A stretch of DNA of 64,000 nucleotides from Daphnia carinata (taxonomy: Eukaryota; Arthropoda; Branchiopoda; Diplostraca; Daphniidae). A program made the position numbers and the translations under genes. The notes under the pieces are model-generated. The model did no database searches. It saw only the letters and a list, made by a program, of their open reading frames with translations, and was not told the DNA's origin. Shown in pieces: positions 49,861 to 60,800 of the stretch (the stretch's first letter is position 1; every line of letters begins with the position of its first letter). The stretch is from the NCBI RefSeq assembly GCF_022539665.2, contig NC_081335.1, forward strand, positions 1,674,001-1,738,000, read 5' to 3'.

Positions 49861-51436
49861 TTAGAGATTGGTCAATCCGTAGTCGGGTTTGATGTTGAGA
49901 ATTCCGCAGTCTTGAAATGTCGGCGTTTCGTTGGATCTGGGCGGATTGGACGACTGCGAATTGCCGGTCGGTGTCGGCGTGCTGGTCGTGATGGTCGTCG
50001 TGTTGCCGCCGCCGGACGGCAACGTCGTGATGGGAACTCCGGTGGCCGTCGTTGTGACGCCGGCCGGGTTGGTCTTCCGTCGGACGTTTTTGGTGTTTGG
50101 CAGTTTGTTGTCTTTCTTCCACTTCATGCGCCGGTTCTGGAACCAGATTTTGATCTGACGCTCCGACAGGCACAGGCTGTGAGCGATCTCGATCCGACGG
50201 CGCCGCGTCAAGTACCGATTAAAGTGAAACTCTTTTTCCAATTCGAGAATTTGGTGGCGAGTGTAGGCCGTCCTCTGTCTTTTCGGCTCCATTCCCGGCG
50301 TGAATCCTCCGTTGGCTAGGAAACCATCAGATAACGCTGCTATATGAAATACAGGCAAATGTGTGTGATCGGTTCTATTTAGCCATTCGCGTGCAGGAAT
50401 TGTCTTAATTTCTAATTGCATTTCTAATTACAAGACAACGTTATTTCGCCCTCCTTTTTTTTTTTTTTTGTTTGAGCGTAAAATTTTTTATTTAAAAACG
50501 AAGGGAAATGAGGACAGTAAAAAACTTACGTGCTCCGGCGACGTGAATCTTTTTCATCCACGGGTAGATGACGGGATTGTGCGAGTCGTCGGACATGTCG
50601 GACCCGTCGTCGCAATCCGATTCCGGACTGTTTGGCGTCGGTGGCTGGCAGAGTTGCAAGGCGCTGTTTTGCTGCTGGATCTGCGTCTGTGTCTGCAGCT
50701 GCTGCTGGCTGTTGGCCTGCTGGGCCACCATAGAGCCAAGATGGGACAGCTGGTCATGCTGCATCAACGCTTGTGAAACGACACCGCCGTGACTCTGCTG
50801 TTGTTGTTGTTGTTGTTGTTGTAGATGACTGGGATTGAGTTGTTGCTGGTGCAGAGGTTGGACGTGCTGCTGGTGTTGTAGCTGGAGCTGCTGTTGGTGG
50901 CCCAGCGTTTGCTGTTGCGTCTGGATCTGCTGAGACGGACACGTCACCATCGAAGTCAGCGAAGGTGTCGGCGACGGAGCCGGCGACCGTTGGATCAATC
51001 CGGGGCTCTGCTGGTGCTGTAACGGCTGCGGATGGTGATGGCCTAAAGTCGGAGCGACGTGCCCAGTCATGGGCACTTGAACTTGCTGGCCAGATCCTGC
51101 GATTCCGCACGGTCCGTTAGCTCCGTAGGCTCCTCCGCCGTGGTATCCTCCTCCACCGGCGCTGATGACGGCTCCACCGTGACTTGGATGTTGGCCGTAA
51201 TAGCCCATGGTGGCCGCGGCCGATGTGACGGACGACGGGTGATTGCCGTTGTGGTGGTGATGAGCGTGATGTCCGTGGTAGCCGTGGTAATGCTGTACCT
51301 GATGATGAGGCACGTAGTAGTCACTGGCCGCAGCTGGAATGTAACTACTTTGGCTGTACTCTTCACTCGGCGGGAACTTTGGGTCGACGACGTACGACGA
51401 CCCGGAGTTCATCAAGAAGGAACTCATGGCGATCAT
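49861..51436 (-). CDS. Dfd: Deformed (Hox4) homeodomain transcription factor
   Basis: Two exons on the minus strand, 51436-50530 and 50339-49861 (461 codons plus TAA), with a 190-nt intron. The donor is GCAC|gtaagt and the acceptor is a tandem tagcag. The N-terminus carries the Hox4 signature MSSFLMNSG...[17 protein letters not shown] 51427 (MSSF) is an alternative start nine bases downstream of the chosen ATG. The middle is His/Gly/Gln-rich, with a Gln run near 50805. The hexapeptide is [12 protein letters not shown] (YPWM about 291-294). The homeodomain is about 321-380, with [36 protein letters not shown] and [16 protein letters not shown], diagnostic of Dfd/Hox4. It is a nuclear regulator of gnathal (mandibular/maxillary) identity in arthropods; the hexapeptide binds Exd. 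mir-10 lies 6.3 kb upstream on the same strand, as in other arthropods. An in-frame open extension follows the stop (49860-49696). Confidence 0.96.
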
Positions 51437-51768
51437 CAATTCTACCTTCCACTTAATTGGCGCACGAGAGACGTTTAATGACCGACTCGATGAAGGCGCG
51501 CTTTTTAAAGAAGAAATTGAGTTGTCACTCTTTTCAGTGCTGGAACTATTATTAAATGCTCGACGATGGCGATCACACCACTACCAACTCGCTCGTGTCT
51601 TCTCTTTTATTTTATTTCACTCTTCACTTTTTTATTTTTGAGAGGGGGGTCGCTCTTCTTTACTTGCGGCCGGCCGCGTTGCTGGTTGATGTCTTGTGCG
51701 GCTTCAGTCGATGCGGACTGGAGCAAATAACTGGCGGGGGGCTCCACCTCCCGTTGGGGGAAGGGCAA

Positions 51769-51778
51769 GTCACGTGAC
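51769..51778. promoter_or_regulatory. GTCACGTGAC palindrome (E-box) upstream of Dfd
   Basis: A perfect 10-base palindrome with a CACGTG core, about 335 bases upstream of the Dfd start. It is followed by a CCAAT box (51793-51797). Both are common promoter elements; no binding factor can be assigned. Confidence 0.3.
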
Positions 51779-51806
51779 CTCGACACTGTCGACCAATCAC
51801 AGTCGA

Positions 51807-51833
51807 TGTGTGTGTGTGTGTGTGTGTGTGTGT
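51807..51833. repeat. (TG)n microsatellite in the Dfd upstream region
   Basis: TG run about 370 bases upstream of the Dfd ATG, next to the CCAAT box. Confidence 0.95.
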
Positions 51834-52970
51834 ATTTGTCCGAAGACTCTGTTCGCTCTACACACGCATACTCACATAGGGTAGCGTGTGTGTGTTTCGG
51901 TGCCGAATGGAGCTGGTGGGGTAGAGATGGAGGAATGGGAGGGAGCGGAGGTGGGAGGGAACATTGGAAAAAAAAAAAAGGAGAGGGTCCTGGTGATGGT
52001 GGTGGTACCGATCCAAAGAGCTTTTTTTTTTTTTCCCCCAACCCTGCGAAGCCGGCGGCGGATGTGATCGATGATTTGCTCCCAGGTCTGCACAAACTCC
52101 GGCACACGCGCCTCTAGCGGCTAATATACCTTTTCTTTTTTCAACCCTTAGGAAAGATGGGGGTCTATGTGATGGAAGTTCGTGTTGAAAGCTGAATAAA
52201 TCGAATGATTTCGCACTTAATTAATAACGCTAGTTTTTCTAAATCGCCCGTTGGGTGAATTCCGGTCGCTATAGTCGGTGAATTGTCTTCTGAATTTTGT
52301 GAAGGGATTTGAGGGCAGCTGGAATGGGATGGATGGGGTCAATTCGGTTGGGTCATGAAGAGACCGGCACGCTATGTGTTTTGTTTGTTAAAAGCTTTTA
52401 GCCGTTGTGTTTCTCCTTCCCGCAATGTCACGACTGACACACCCACGTCTGAACGTCTTGGCGACAGCCACTCTTCTCTTGTTTCCCCCTTGTCAGCGTG
52501 TCAGTTGCGCGTCATTCTGACACAACTGCCCTGTTGTTTCAACACATGCACGCTCGCCAAGACTCTCGTTGACAATGGCAGCTGTAGTTTAACACACACA
52601 CACACACACACACCACACAATGAAAAAGAACGACGTTTGTGTGTCTATTTCAATTATCTCGTTTCACCTCTCTTGTTGTCCGTTTCACCACTACCTACTG
52701 TTTCCGCGGTCGAAAGGAAATGAATGGATGAAGAAAAAAATTGTTCTATTGTATTCACTCTTGTTTTTTCTTTTTCTTTTTCTAAAAAAAAAAAGAAACA
52801 GGAGAACCGCCGAGCCGATGGTTAATGGTCGCTGTACGCTGCAGAGTGTTGGCACGTTGATTGAGGAAGGTTTTCTCTTTCGCGGTGCTGGCGCAGTTGA
52901 GACCTGGCCGGTGGTGAACGATCGACTAGTCCGGTTCCCTGCCAGTGAAAAGAGAGTCGTCTTCTCCTAG

Positions 52971-53179
52971 TTGGCCGCCACCCTCGAAGATGTTTGCCAC
53001 TCGACAATCGACGATGAGGAGGAGGATGAAGAAAAAGGGTGTACGCCGCGGCGCAGCAGCAGCAACCCTTTTGTGTTGGTCCCCACAGTAGCGGCCACTC
53101 CGGCCCGGCAACATTGCGGCGCTAATGATTGCTTTGCAGGGCAATTTTTCGAACGACGCGGCTTCACACGCAACACAAG
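52971..53179 (+). other. Plus-strand exon candidate upstream of Dfd
   Basis: A GC-rich segment free of long homopolymers, with acceptor gtcgtcttctcctag before 52971 and donor CAAG|gtagga after 53179. A second internal acceptor, gctttgcag, lies before 53140. The frame from 52971 is open throughout and encodes an acidic stretch (STIDDEEEDEEKG), then a Ser/Arg-rich part. Other frames on both strands are also open, as expected of GC-rich DNA, so coding status is not shown. Confidence 0.22.
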
Positions 53180-54274
53180 GTAGGAAACAGCACTTACTTA
53201 CTCAAGCATCCCAAACATATCTTGCCGAAATTGTGTTGGTTCTTCTTTCCCCGTCCGAAACGGGGAAGGAAAAAAAAAAAAAAAAAAAGGAAAGGCGGGC
53301 AACGGGTGAAATGTCATTTATTTTAGCTGAAGTGGAAGGGACACAATCAACTGCGTGTCTGTTTGTGACAACTAAGAAAATGAATCTTTTCGTTTTTGGG
53401 GCGCGTGCGACTTACCTTTTTTTTTTCTCTCTCTTTTTGGGTCTTCTTGTTTGGGGTTTTTTTTTTTTTTTTTGTTTGTTTGGTGCTGGACTCACGGTCG
53501 GACCGGCACGGAAGGCTCTCTGTTCTGCACCGACTGAATTCCAATTAGTGACTGAGAAACGGTCGGACCGGGTTTGTCTATTTTCCAGCAACAACCTTTT
53601 TTTTTTTTTTCCTGGCTCTCCTATCTTTTTGAACTCTCTCTCTAGGCTTTTTGTCTGCGTGCGTAGATTTTTCACGCGGTATTGCTGCGTTGTACCGCCG
53701 CCGTTCTTTTCCCTCCCCTCTTTTTTTTTTGTTTTTTTTTTACAATCTCCTTTTATCAATTCTTTTATTTTCAATGGTTAGGTCATGTTCGGTTAGAATG
53801 GGAAACGAAAAATGACGGATCACGGGCTGCTCATTTAAATCCTTTAGCGTACGCCTTGTTTTCCATGCGTGGGTTTATTTCATTGATTCAACACTTTAAC
53901 ATACTACGAGTGGTTTTTTTTTGCATTTTTTTTTCCCTCCTTGTGAAAGAAGAAAAGGTTCACAGTTCTCCGTTCAAGAATTTTCTATGATCCAGCTGGA
54001 TGTCGAATTTTGTTTTTTTTTGCGAGATGAATAGTGCGTTCGCAAGAGTTAAAGCGAAGACGTTCCTCCTCTTTCCTCAAGCAAACTGATATGGCCGAAA
54101 CACGCGTACAGGAAAAGGGCAAAAATATAAAAAAAAAAAAGAAAAAGAAAAAGAAAGTCAGGCTGAAAAGGAAAAGAAAGAAGAGAACGAATGAAAGAAG
54201 AGGGGGGCGGCTGTATGTTTCGCCGGGCGAGCGGGTTCTTAAAAAATCCAGCCGCGTCATGCGCCTGGCGTAAT

Positions 54275-54284
54275 GATTAATGAT
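54275..54284 (-). promoter_or_regulatory. ATCATTAATC site 3 (Dfd-type homeodomain motif)
   Basis: GATTAATGAT on the plus strand, 2.8 kb upstream of the Dfd ATG. It is flanked by GC-rich inverted pieces (gcgcctggcg and ccgcgccaatgcgc). Confidence 0.45.
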
Positions 54285-56459
54285 GGCCGCGCCAATGCGC
54301 CAAAGAGGAAATAGAGAGAACCCCACGACGTCGCTTGCTATTGCTCTACTATGGCCCGATTTATCGAACCGCTCTTTTTTTTTTTTTTTCGCCCCGTCTG
54401 CTGTTGTTTTTCGTTTATTTTTCAGTCTAGGGCAACAGCCAAACACATGAAATATCGTCATCGCACAGAGTCAAGAAGGTTACCAACAGTTTTGCGCATT
54501 TGTATTTTATTTTTTTTTTTTTTTTTTGCATTCGATGTGCCTTTCGTCCAACGGAACCGGAAATCCAGCTTTCCAAACTCCTCCACCCGCTTTATTTTTT
54601 TTTTCTTTGTTCCTCTGTTTTTGATACCTGGTGGAGATAAAAATTATTAATAGTAGTTCTCTAATTTTTAGTGGATTGCCATTTACTTGAACTCTATGAG
54701 CGTACTTTAACTTCATTTACCACGTACCACTTTTTGTATTGACCCGTCGTAAAACCGCCATCTCTCAAAGGTGGCCATCCTCTCTTTGCTCTGAGGATAT
54801 TCTTTGCTGATTATTATTACCGTTGGCTTTAAAACCGTGGAACAGCAATACTTCTTGTGGTGAATCTTCTCCTAGGCAAAGGGAAGGTTCACCTTTTTTT
54901 TTTTTTTGGAACAAAATGAACCCTTTTTTTCTGCGTGCTACCGCTACAGGTTTGGGACCGAATTCCATTCGAATTTGGAAGGTTGTAAATGCTAGATTTG
55001 CATTGAATCTTGTTGCTCTCTTGTATTGAACGCGCCGTCGACAGACCATAGGAAGATGGATGCGTCGGTGCACCCATTCAGGTAGTTAGGACGAACATCA
55101 ACCGGTGAAATCTTAAACTGTGGGTTTTTGCCTTAACATTTGACTGTGTATCCAACATTTTTTTGTCGTTGCTTTTCCTGTTCTGTCCTCGTCTGTTTTG
55201 CTTGAAGAGGAGGACAAAACACAATCTCTTGAAAACGGAACGACAAATTTGAAGGGAAAATGAGATGATGCATGGGGGTAGAACAACCAGAGGCGGTCAG
55301 ATATGGGTGATTTAGACCGATTTGTGCTCTTTTTGTTTGGGCAGGGTGATACAAAAAAAAAAAAAGAAAAACCTAAAATCTTCTAGTTGGGAATTTAGCT
55401 TGCCGATCGGTGTACTTGTAAAAAGCAGCATATTCTTTTGGAAACCAGAGGAGCCGTCAAAATATTGACCCTTTTGATGTATTTAAGCACCTGTAAAAAA
55501 AAAAAAAAAAAAAGGAGTTGGAGGTGGCCACCCAACCCTCATCCGTCTTGGTCTCGGTAACGGGTCGACGCTTCTGTTCGCGTTCCAGGAGCCGGGCAGA
55601 TCCGTCTTTTTTTTTTTTTTTTAGACAAGCCCACCCTTTTTTTTTTTTTTTTTTTTTTTTCCTTTTTCAATGTGCTATGCAAGTATGCGTAGCACCCATA
55701 CATTACCCTCACCACACACACACACACACACAAAAAGAAATGTTTGAATTTCCAATTGGTTCCGTCTACTGCTACTCCTACTAACAACTACATGCTACAA
55801 GCGGACACACCTTATTTTGTTGACTTTAGTTCGCCCTTTTGTGTGTGTAAGCCTTGTAGGGTGGGTTAAATTTTGGTTAAACACATTCCACAATGTTGGG
55901 AAGGGAAAAACACTGAGGTTAAATACCTAATCTTTTTGTTAATTTAAAGGGCATATCCGTATTGTTTCTTGAAACGAAAAATGATGTTTTTCTTCGCGTG
56001 TTTGCTTGTCGCAGTGTAAGTTGGTGGTCGACATCAACAAACCGGCTGCCCAAGTTGTAAAACTGGAAAGAAAAAAAAACTGAAAAAGGAATTTTTTTTT
56101 TTTTTTTCTCTGAAAAAAAAAATCTCATTGATTATCCCCAGGAGATAAGCGCTAACTCCAAAAGAAATAAAATTCTAATGTCAAAAACTTGGGTGTAGGA
56201 GATGTATTGTATATAAAAAAAAAAAAATTTCTTTTTGACCCTTTGCTTGTTTGAAACCACAGTTGTATATTTGCCTCTCATCGGCTGTGATTGGATTTAT
56301 AGCTTGTGGATGCACTGTTGACCTGCTAAAGGATCTTGCTCGCATAGACCAACCGTATATACAGTCTACTAATATGCTGGCGCTAAGTGTCTCTGAGGGA
56401 CTATCACATGCCAACACTGGAGGATCGCTTTTCTATTCTTTTCTCATTCGATTTGGTAC

Positions 56460-56490
<31 letters not shown>

Positions 56491-57099
56491 GCACCGTCTT
56501 CTACATCCAATTTTTAAGCGAGAGAGAAAGAAAAAGAAAAATCGTGCTGGAATGTCAATGGGCCCTATTCAATCGGTAATGTTGCTTTCCTCGAGACTTG
56601 TATTTTTTACCTTTTGATTTTTCTTTTTCGGCGACACTATTTTCTTAATGCGCTTTCCCTTGAAAACCGGAGCAATCGCGTCCAAGTGGCAAGTCTCGCA
56701 ACCAAACTGTACAATTTAAGTAGGAAATCCTCAATTTGGTGCAGCTGTGTCCGCGTTTTGCCATTCATTTTTCTATATACAAACAAGGAGACAATAGAAG
56801 CTTTTTTTTGTGGGAAATTCATGCGATCAATTGGCAGGAAAAAGAAGAAAACTTTTTCCGGAAAAGAAAAACAACAACACATAACATGGATGTGTTGCAG
56901 GTAGTGGTGTGTAGTAGCGGCTGGAGACGGACTAAGAAGGGCGAAGCAAGAAAAAAAAAAAAGAAAAAAAAAAAAGAATAATAATAAGAATATAAGTAGA
57001 AGGAGAAGAAGATGGAACATTCCCTGGCACAGCTAGTGTGCTGTGCCCGGCCGGGCCGGCCTATGCGTGGCTTCCACAACCCCCCCTGCCAAATGACAC

Positions 57100-57109
57100 A
57101 TCATTAATC
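57100..57109 (+). promoter_or_regulatory. ATCATTAATC site 4 (Dfd-type homeodomain motif)
   Basis: The 10-mer in plus orientation, about 670 bases below the mir-10 hairpin, i.e. between mir-10 and Dfd. Confidence 0.4.
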
Positions 57110-57768
57110 TTTAGGGGTATGTAGCGTTGTGCCGTGTGTGCATGTGGAAAACTCTCGTCTTTGCTCTAGACTCTGCGTACATATACAAGAATAGGAGGGA
57201 AGAAGTAAAAAGAAGAGATAAAAGAAAAGAAAAAAAAAAAAACACGTCCAAGAAGGAAATCAAAAACAAGTTTTGTGGCGAAGGAGAAAAAAATCAACTT
57301 TGATCGTATAGTAGTCAACTTTTAGGGAGGGAAAAGAACGGGCGGTTTAGAGATGCGTCGAACGATTAAAGTATCAAAAAGGTTTCTGTTTTTTTTATAA
57401 TTTGGTTTGTGTCTTTGAATTTCTGCTATTTAATTTGATGTGTTTCGAGAAATCAAGCATTTTTCGCTTATTGGTCGATGAACCAGTTTTTTTTCTTTTA
57501 TCTCTTGAAAGATATTCAATTTAAAAACAGGATGGTTGAACGTGTCCCGTCGTGATTGCGTGTGCCCCTTGCGAAATTTCTTTTCTGTTACCGTTTTTTG
57601 TCGAGATTCTTATCTTTCGTGCGTGTATTGTAATCTGCGTCGAGTATGAAAACAAAATCGAACTGTTGAAAATAGAAGTGATATCTTAGATTAATTGCAT
57701 AATCGATTCAAGTGATGGTTTGCCCGAGGAAATGAGAACACGGTTGTTAGCATGTAGCTGTTTATGCC

Positions 57769-57842
57769 CCACACGAACCTCTCTAGAACCGAATTTGTCT
57801 TGTGATGCAACTACAAATTCGGATCTACAGGGTAGATGTAGA
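57769..57842 (-). ncRNA. mir-10: mir-10 microRNA hairpin
   Basis: Read on the minus strand, 57834-57813 matches the known animal miR-10-5p (begins TACCCTGTAGATCC, seed ACCCTGT). After a short loop (57812-57798), 57797-57776 matches arthropod miR-10-3p (CAAATTCGGTTCTAGAGAGG). The two arms pair over their full length, and the stem extends into flanks ending in GTGTGG, as in the fly hairpin. mir-10 sits upstream of the Hox4 gene and reads in the same direction. It is normally cut from a long Hox-cluster transcript and represses targets through its seed. The call rests on recalled family sequence and visible pairing. Confidence 0.97.
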
Positions 57843-60800
57843 GCATGACGAACTGTCACGCTGTGATGGTGATCTCATATTTCTTCATCGTCCACGCGAT
57901 TCTTGTTTTCGTCTTTCATTTTTGGACCGTCTTCTTTTTGGGGATTGGACCAAGAAATCTGTCCAACCCAAACTATGGTTGAAATTTTTTTTTCCCTTTT
58001 TTTTTGTGTGCGACTTGTACCGGAAATGGGATACGATATTCCTAGAGCTGCTTGAAACCTGAATGTGAAATTTCAAAAATGAAACGTTATTACGACGAGA
58101 AAAAAAAAAAATAATTTTTTTCAAATGTGGCAGAAAACGATGTTAACTTCGTATCGTGATAGCTTACTCTTTTTTTTTTTTTTACCTTCCGTTTTTTTGT
58201 CAAGTTCTCTTTTAGCTTCATTGACTTGAATTTTCGTGTCTGTTAAGATTGTTTGTTTTCGTTTTGGCTCCTTCGTTGTGCATGTCTTGCGTCCTCCTTC
58301 CGGACGCCCGCGTTTATAACTGGGAGGTTGAAGGGTAGCAGTAAAAATCCATTCATCAACGATAATGGTAGCGGGAGGGCGTTCATTTATCTAAGCCACA
58401 TCAAATGCAACCAAGCAGCTCGATAGAAAAAGAAAAGAAAAAGAAAAAGACTGCGACAGCACATATCACGGGGATATGTCTTCTGGAGTGTGTGTGTGTG
58501 TGTGTGTGTGTAAGTCAAGCGCAAATTTAGAACAAAGGAATAAGGTCATTGCAGCAGCGGCTGACTTGCAAGCATGTAACATTTGTTTTTCTTGGGCGAT
58601 GTCGAAGTCGATGGGAATGGAAACATCGGAGATGATAAAAAAAAAAAAAAAAAAGTCTTCTGGTGGGGCCCTCGAGTGACTGCTGACGCTGGGATTCCGA
58701 TGGTTTGTCAAAAAGAACATTGTACGTAATCTTATCTCGTTGGTCCAATCAATTATTTGAATCGGAGCGAGAAAAAAAAATCTGGTTTTCATTTTTTTTT
58801 TTTTGTCTGGGAGCTGAAGTCCAACGTCAAATGATTGGATATGTGTGCATGTGAACGGTAGCTTTCTTAAGTGCTGGAACTGCGGTGTATGTCAGGAGCA
58901 GGTTATTTTTTTTGAAGGCCAGGAAACTTTGCCAGGCAGCCACCTAGCGTCGTAGAAAAGAAGTGGTTTCAAAAATTTTTGAAATGTGAAAAGAAAATTT
59001 AATATGAAACGATCTTGATCAAAAACACACATGTTCGTGTTTGCTTATTAGTAATTATATATTCTGCCTCGTTTCTCTGAAATGGGACGTGTCGATCTTT
59101 TGTTTCCATGTAAATTCCATGAACGAGTAGATGTTTAATAGTCATCAGAAAGATGACTTGCATCAGTGTGTTGTTGTTGTTGGCTCACCGTAAACATGAC
59201 CGCGCTAAAAATCCACAGCCAATTCTTGTTTTTCTCAAAAAATCAGAGCTTCTTACCTTTTCTTGTTGTATCTTGTGTAGGCAGTTTGCCTGGGCGTTTG
59301 CCATCAACAATGACTCACGCGACTTGTCCCAATTGTGCCGGTGTCGTTAAGGGCTGATTTGGAAACAATGATTTCTGAGTAGAAATAAGCAGTTTTTCGG
59401 GGAAAAGTTTGAGCCACTGGCTCCGAGGAAACTTGAACTGTTTGATCGTCACGAGAGAAACCCGTTTTTTTTTCCCCCTACTGAAATGAACGAAATATTG
59501 ATCTGGTTGATGTTTGGAAACAGGCAAGAGAAAATCAAAACAAACCCGAAAATAAAGTTTTGAGGTCGCTATAGACCAGCAGGTTATTTTTCCAGTTGCC
59601 AATTGTTTAGTCCTTGATTTTTTGGTGATGGGTGTGTACACGTACTCCACGTATCCTGCCAGAAATAGGGAGGGAAAAAAACGAAATTAAAACCAACAGA
59701 TCTTTGTCAATGTTAGTCGTAAAAATAGATAAGGATTTGTTTTTGGTTCTTTTTTTTATTAAATCATTACCCGCATCAGCAAATTAGTTTGTTAGAGAGA
59801 CAGTAGCAGCACGTGTTTCGCCAGTTTTTGTGTGTCTCTTGTTCTCGTTCCTTTTCTTTTCCACAACATGTGTGTTTTTATAGTCCCTTTTTTTTTTTTT
59901 TTTTTTTGCCTTTTCCTTGAGAGAAGGGTCCACTCATGGTAGTGGCATTTGTGGCGGTGGTACACGAGCAAGAAACACAGTCATAAAATGAAAAACATGG
60001 AACAGTCAGGAAAACCTCCATTATCGTGAGGAAGATGGAAGGGTTTGAATTTCGCTGTCCCAGCCGTCGACGACGTTGACAAATGATGAGCCGGAATCAA
60101 ATTCAAGTAGCTGCTTTGATCCTGTTGCTAAATAAGAGAAGGAGAAAAAAAAAAGTTGAAAGATTAATCTTTATTAGCCTTTTTGTGTGTGTGTGTGTGT
60201 GAGATAATGATTAGTCTTTTAGAGTTTTTGTCAAATGGTTCCTACTTTTCGATAGGTTTGTTTGCTTTTCAATGACTAACCAAACAACTTAATCCGAACT
60301 CTTATTTGGCAACAGGAAACCGATAGCAGACGGCCAAACAAATTCCTTTTTTTTTTTTATCCTCTTCCTAAACTGGTGTTATTAAAATGCTTATTCTTCA
60401 TTTTTTTCAACATTTTTTTTTTTTAACGTGAGCATCGTTGCCCTTTGCATTTTTGTATGCCGTCGTTACCAACAGCCGTCCGCCATGTTGTCGAAGAAGT
60501 TAACTTGCGCGTTGCTGTATGTTTCTACGTTCCAGATCCTCCTCTCTCCGGTTTATAGTAAGGGAGAAAAAAAAAGAAATCTATGTGATCGATATTTCCA
60601 ACATGGCCGCCCGCTTTTCATTCCTTAGTCATTGGTAGTTTCCCTTTTCTTTTTTCCCTTTTACATCATATCATCCGTGTCGCTTGCCTTCCTATTCCCT
60701 ACACTTAAAAAAGGGCGGTTCGGGGGTCACTTGGCAGAGGCTAGACAGTTTTGTTGAACAAAAAGAAAAAAAAAATTTAAATGCCCCTCCATCTTTATGT

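Larger units (their letters stand above)
51437..57768. other. Dfd upstream region to mir-10
   Basis: No certain gene. It presumably contains the Dfd 5' UTR and promoter. Visible elements are a palindrome GTCACGTGAC (51769-51778, E-box core), CCAATCAC (51793-51800), a GT repeat (51807-51833), the exon candidate at 52971 and two ATCATTAATC sites (54275-54284, 57100-57109). Confidence 0.6.

Noticed and set aside
53125-53781. 218-codon plus-strand open frame
   Set aside because: Passes through poly-A and poly-T tracts giving Lys and Phe runs; no conserved motif.
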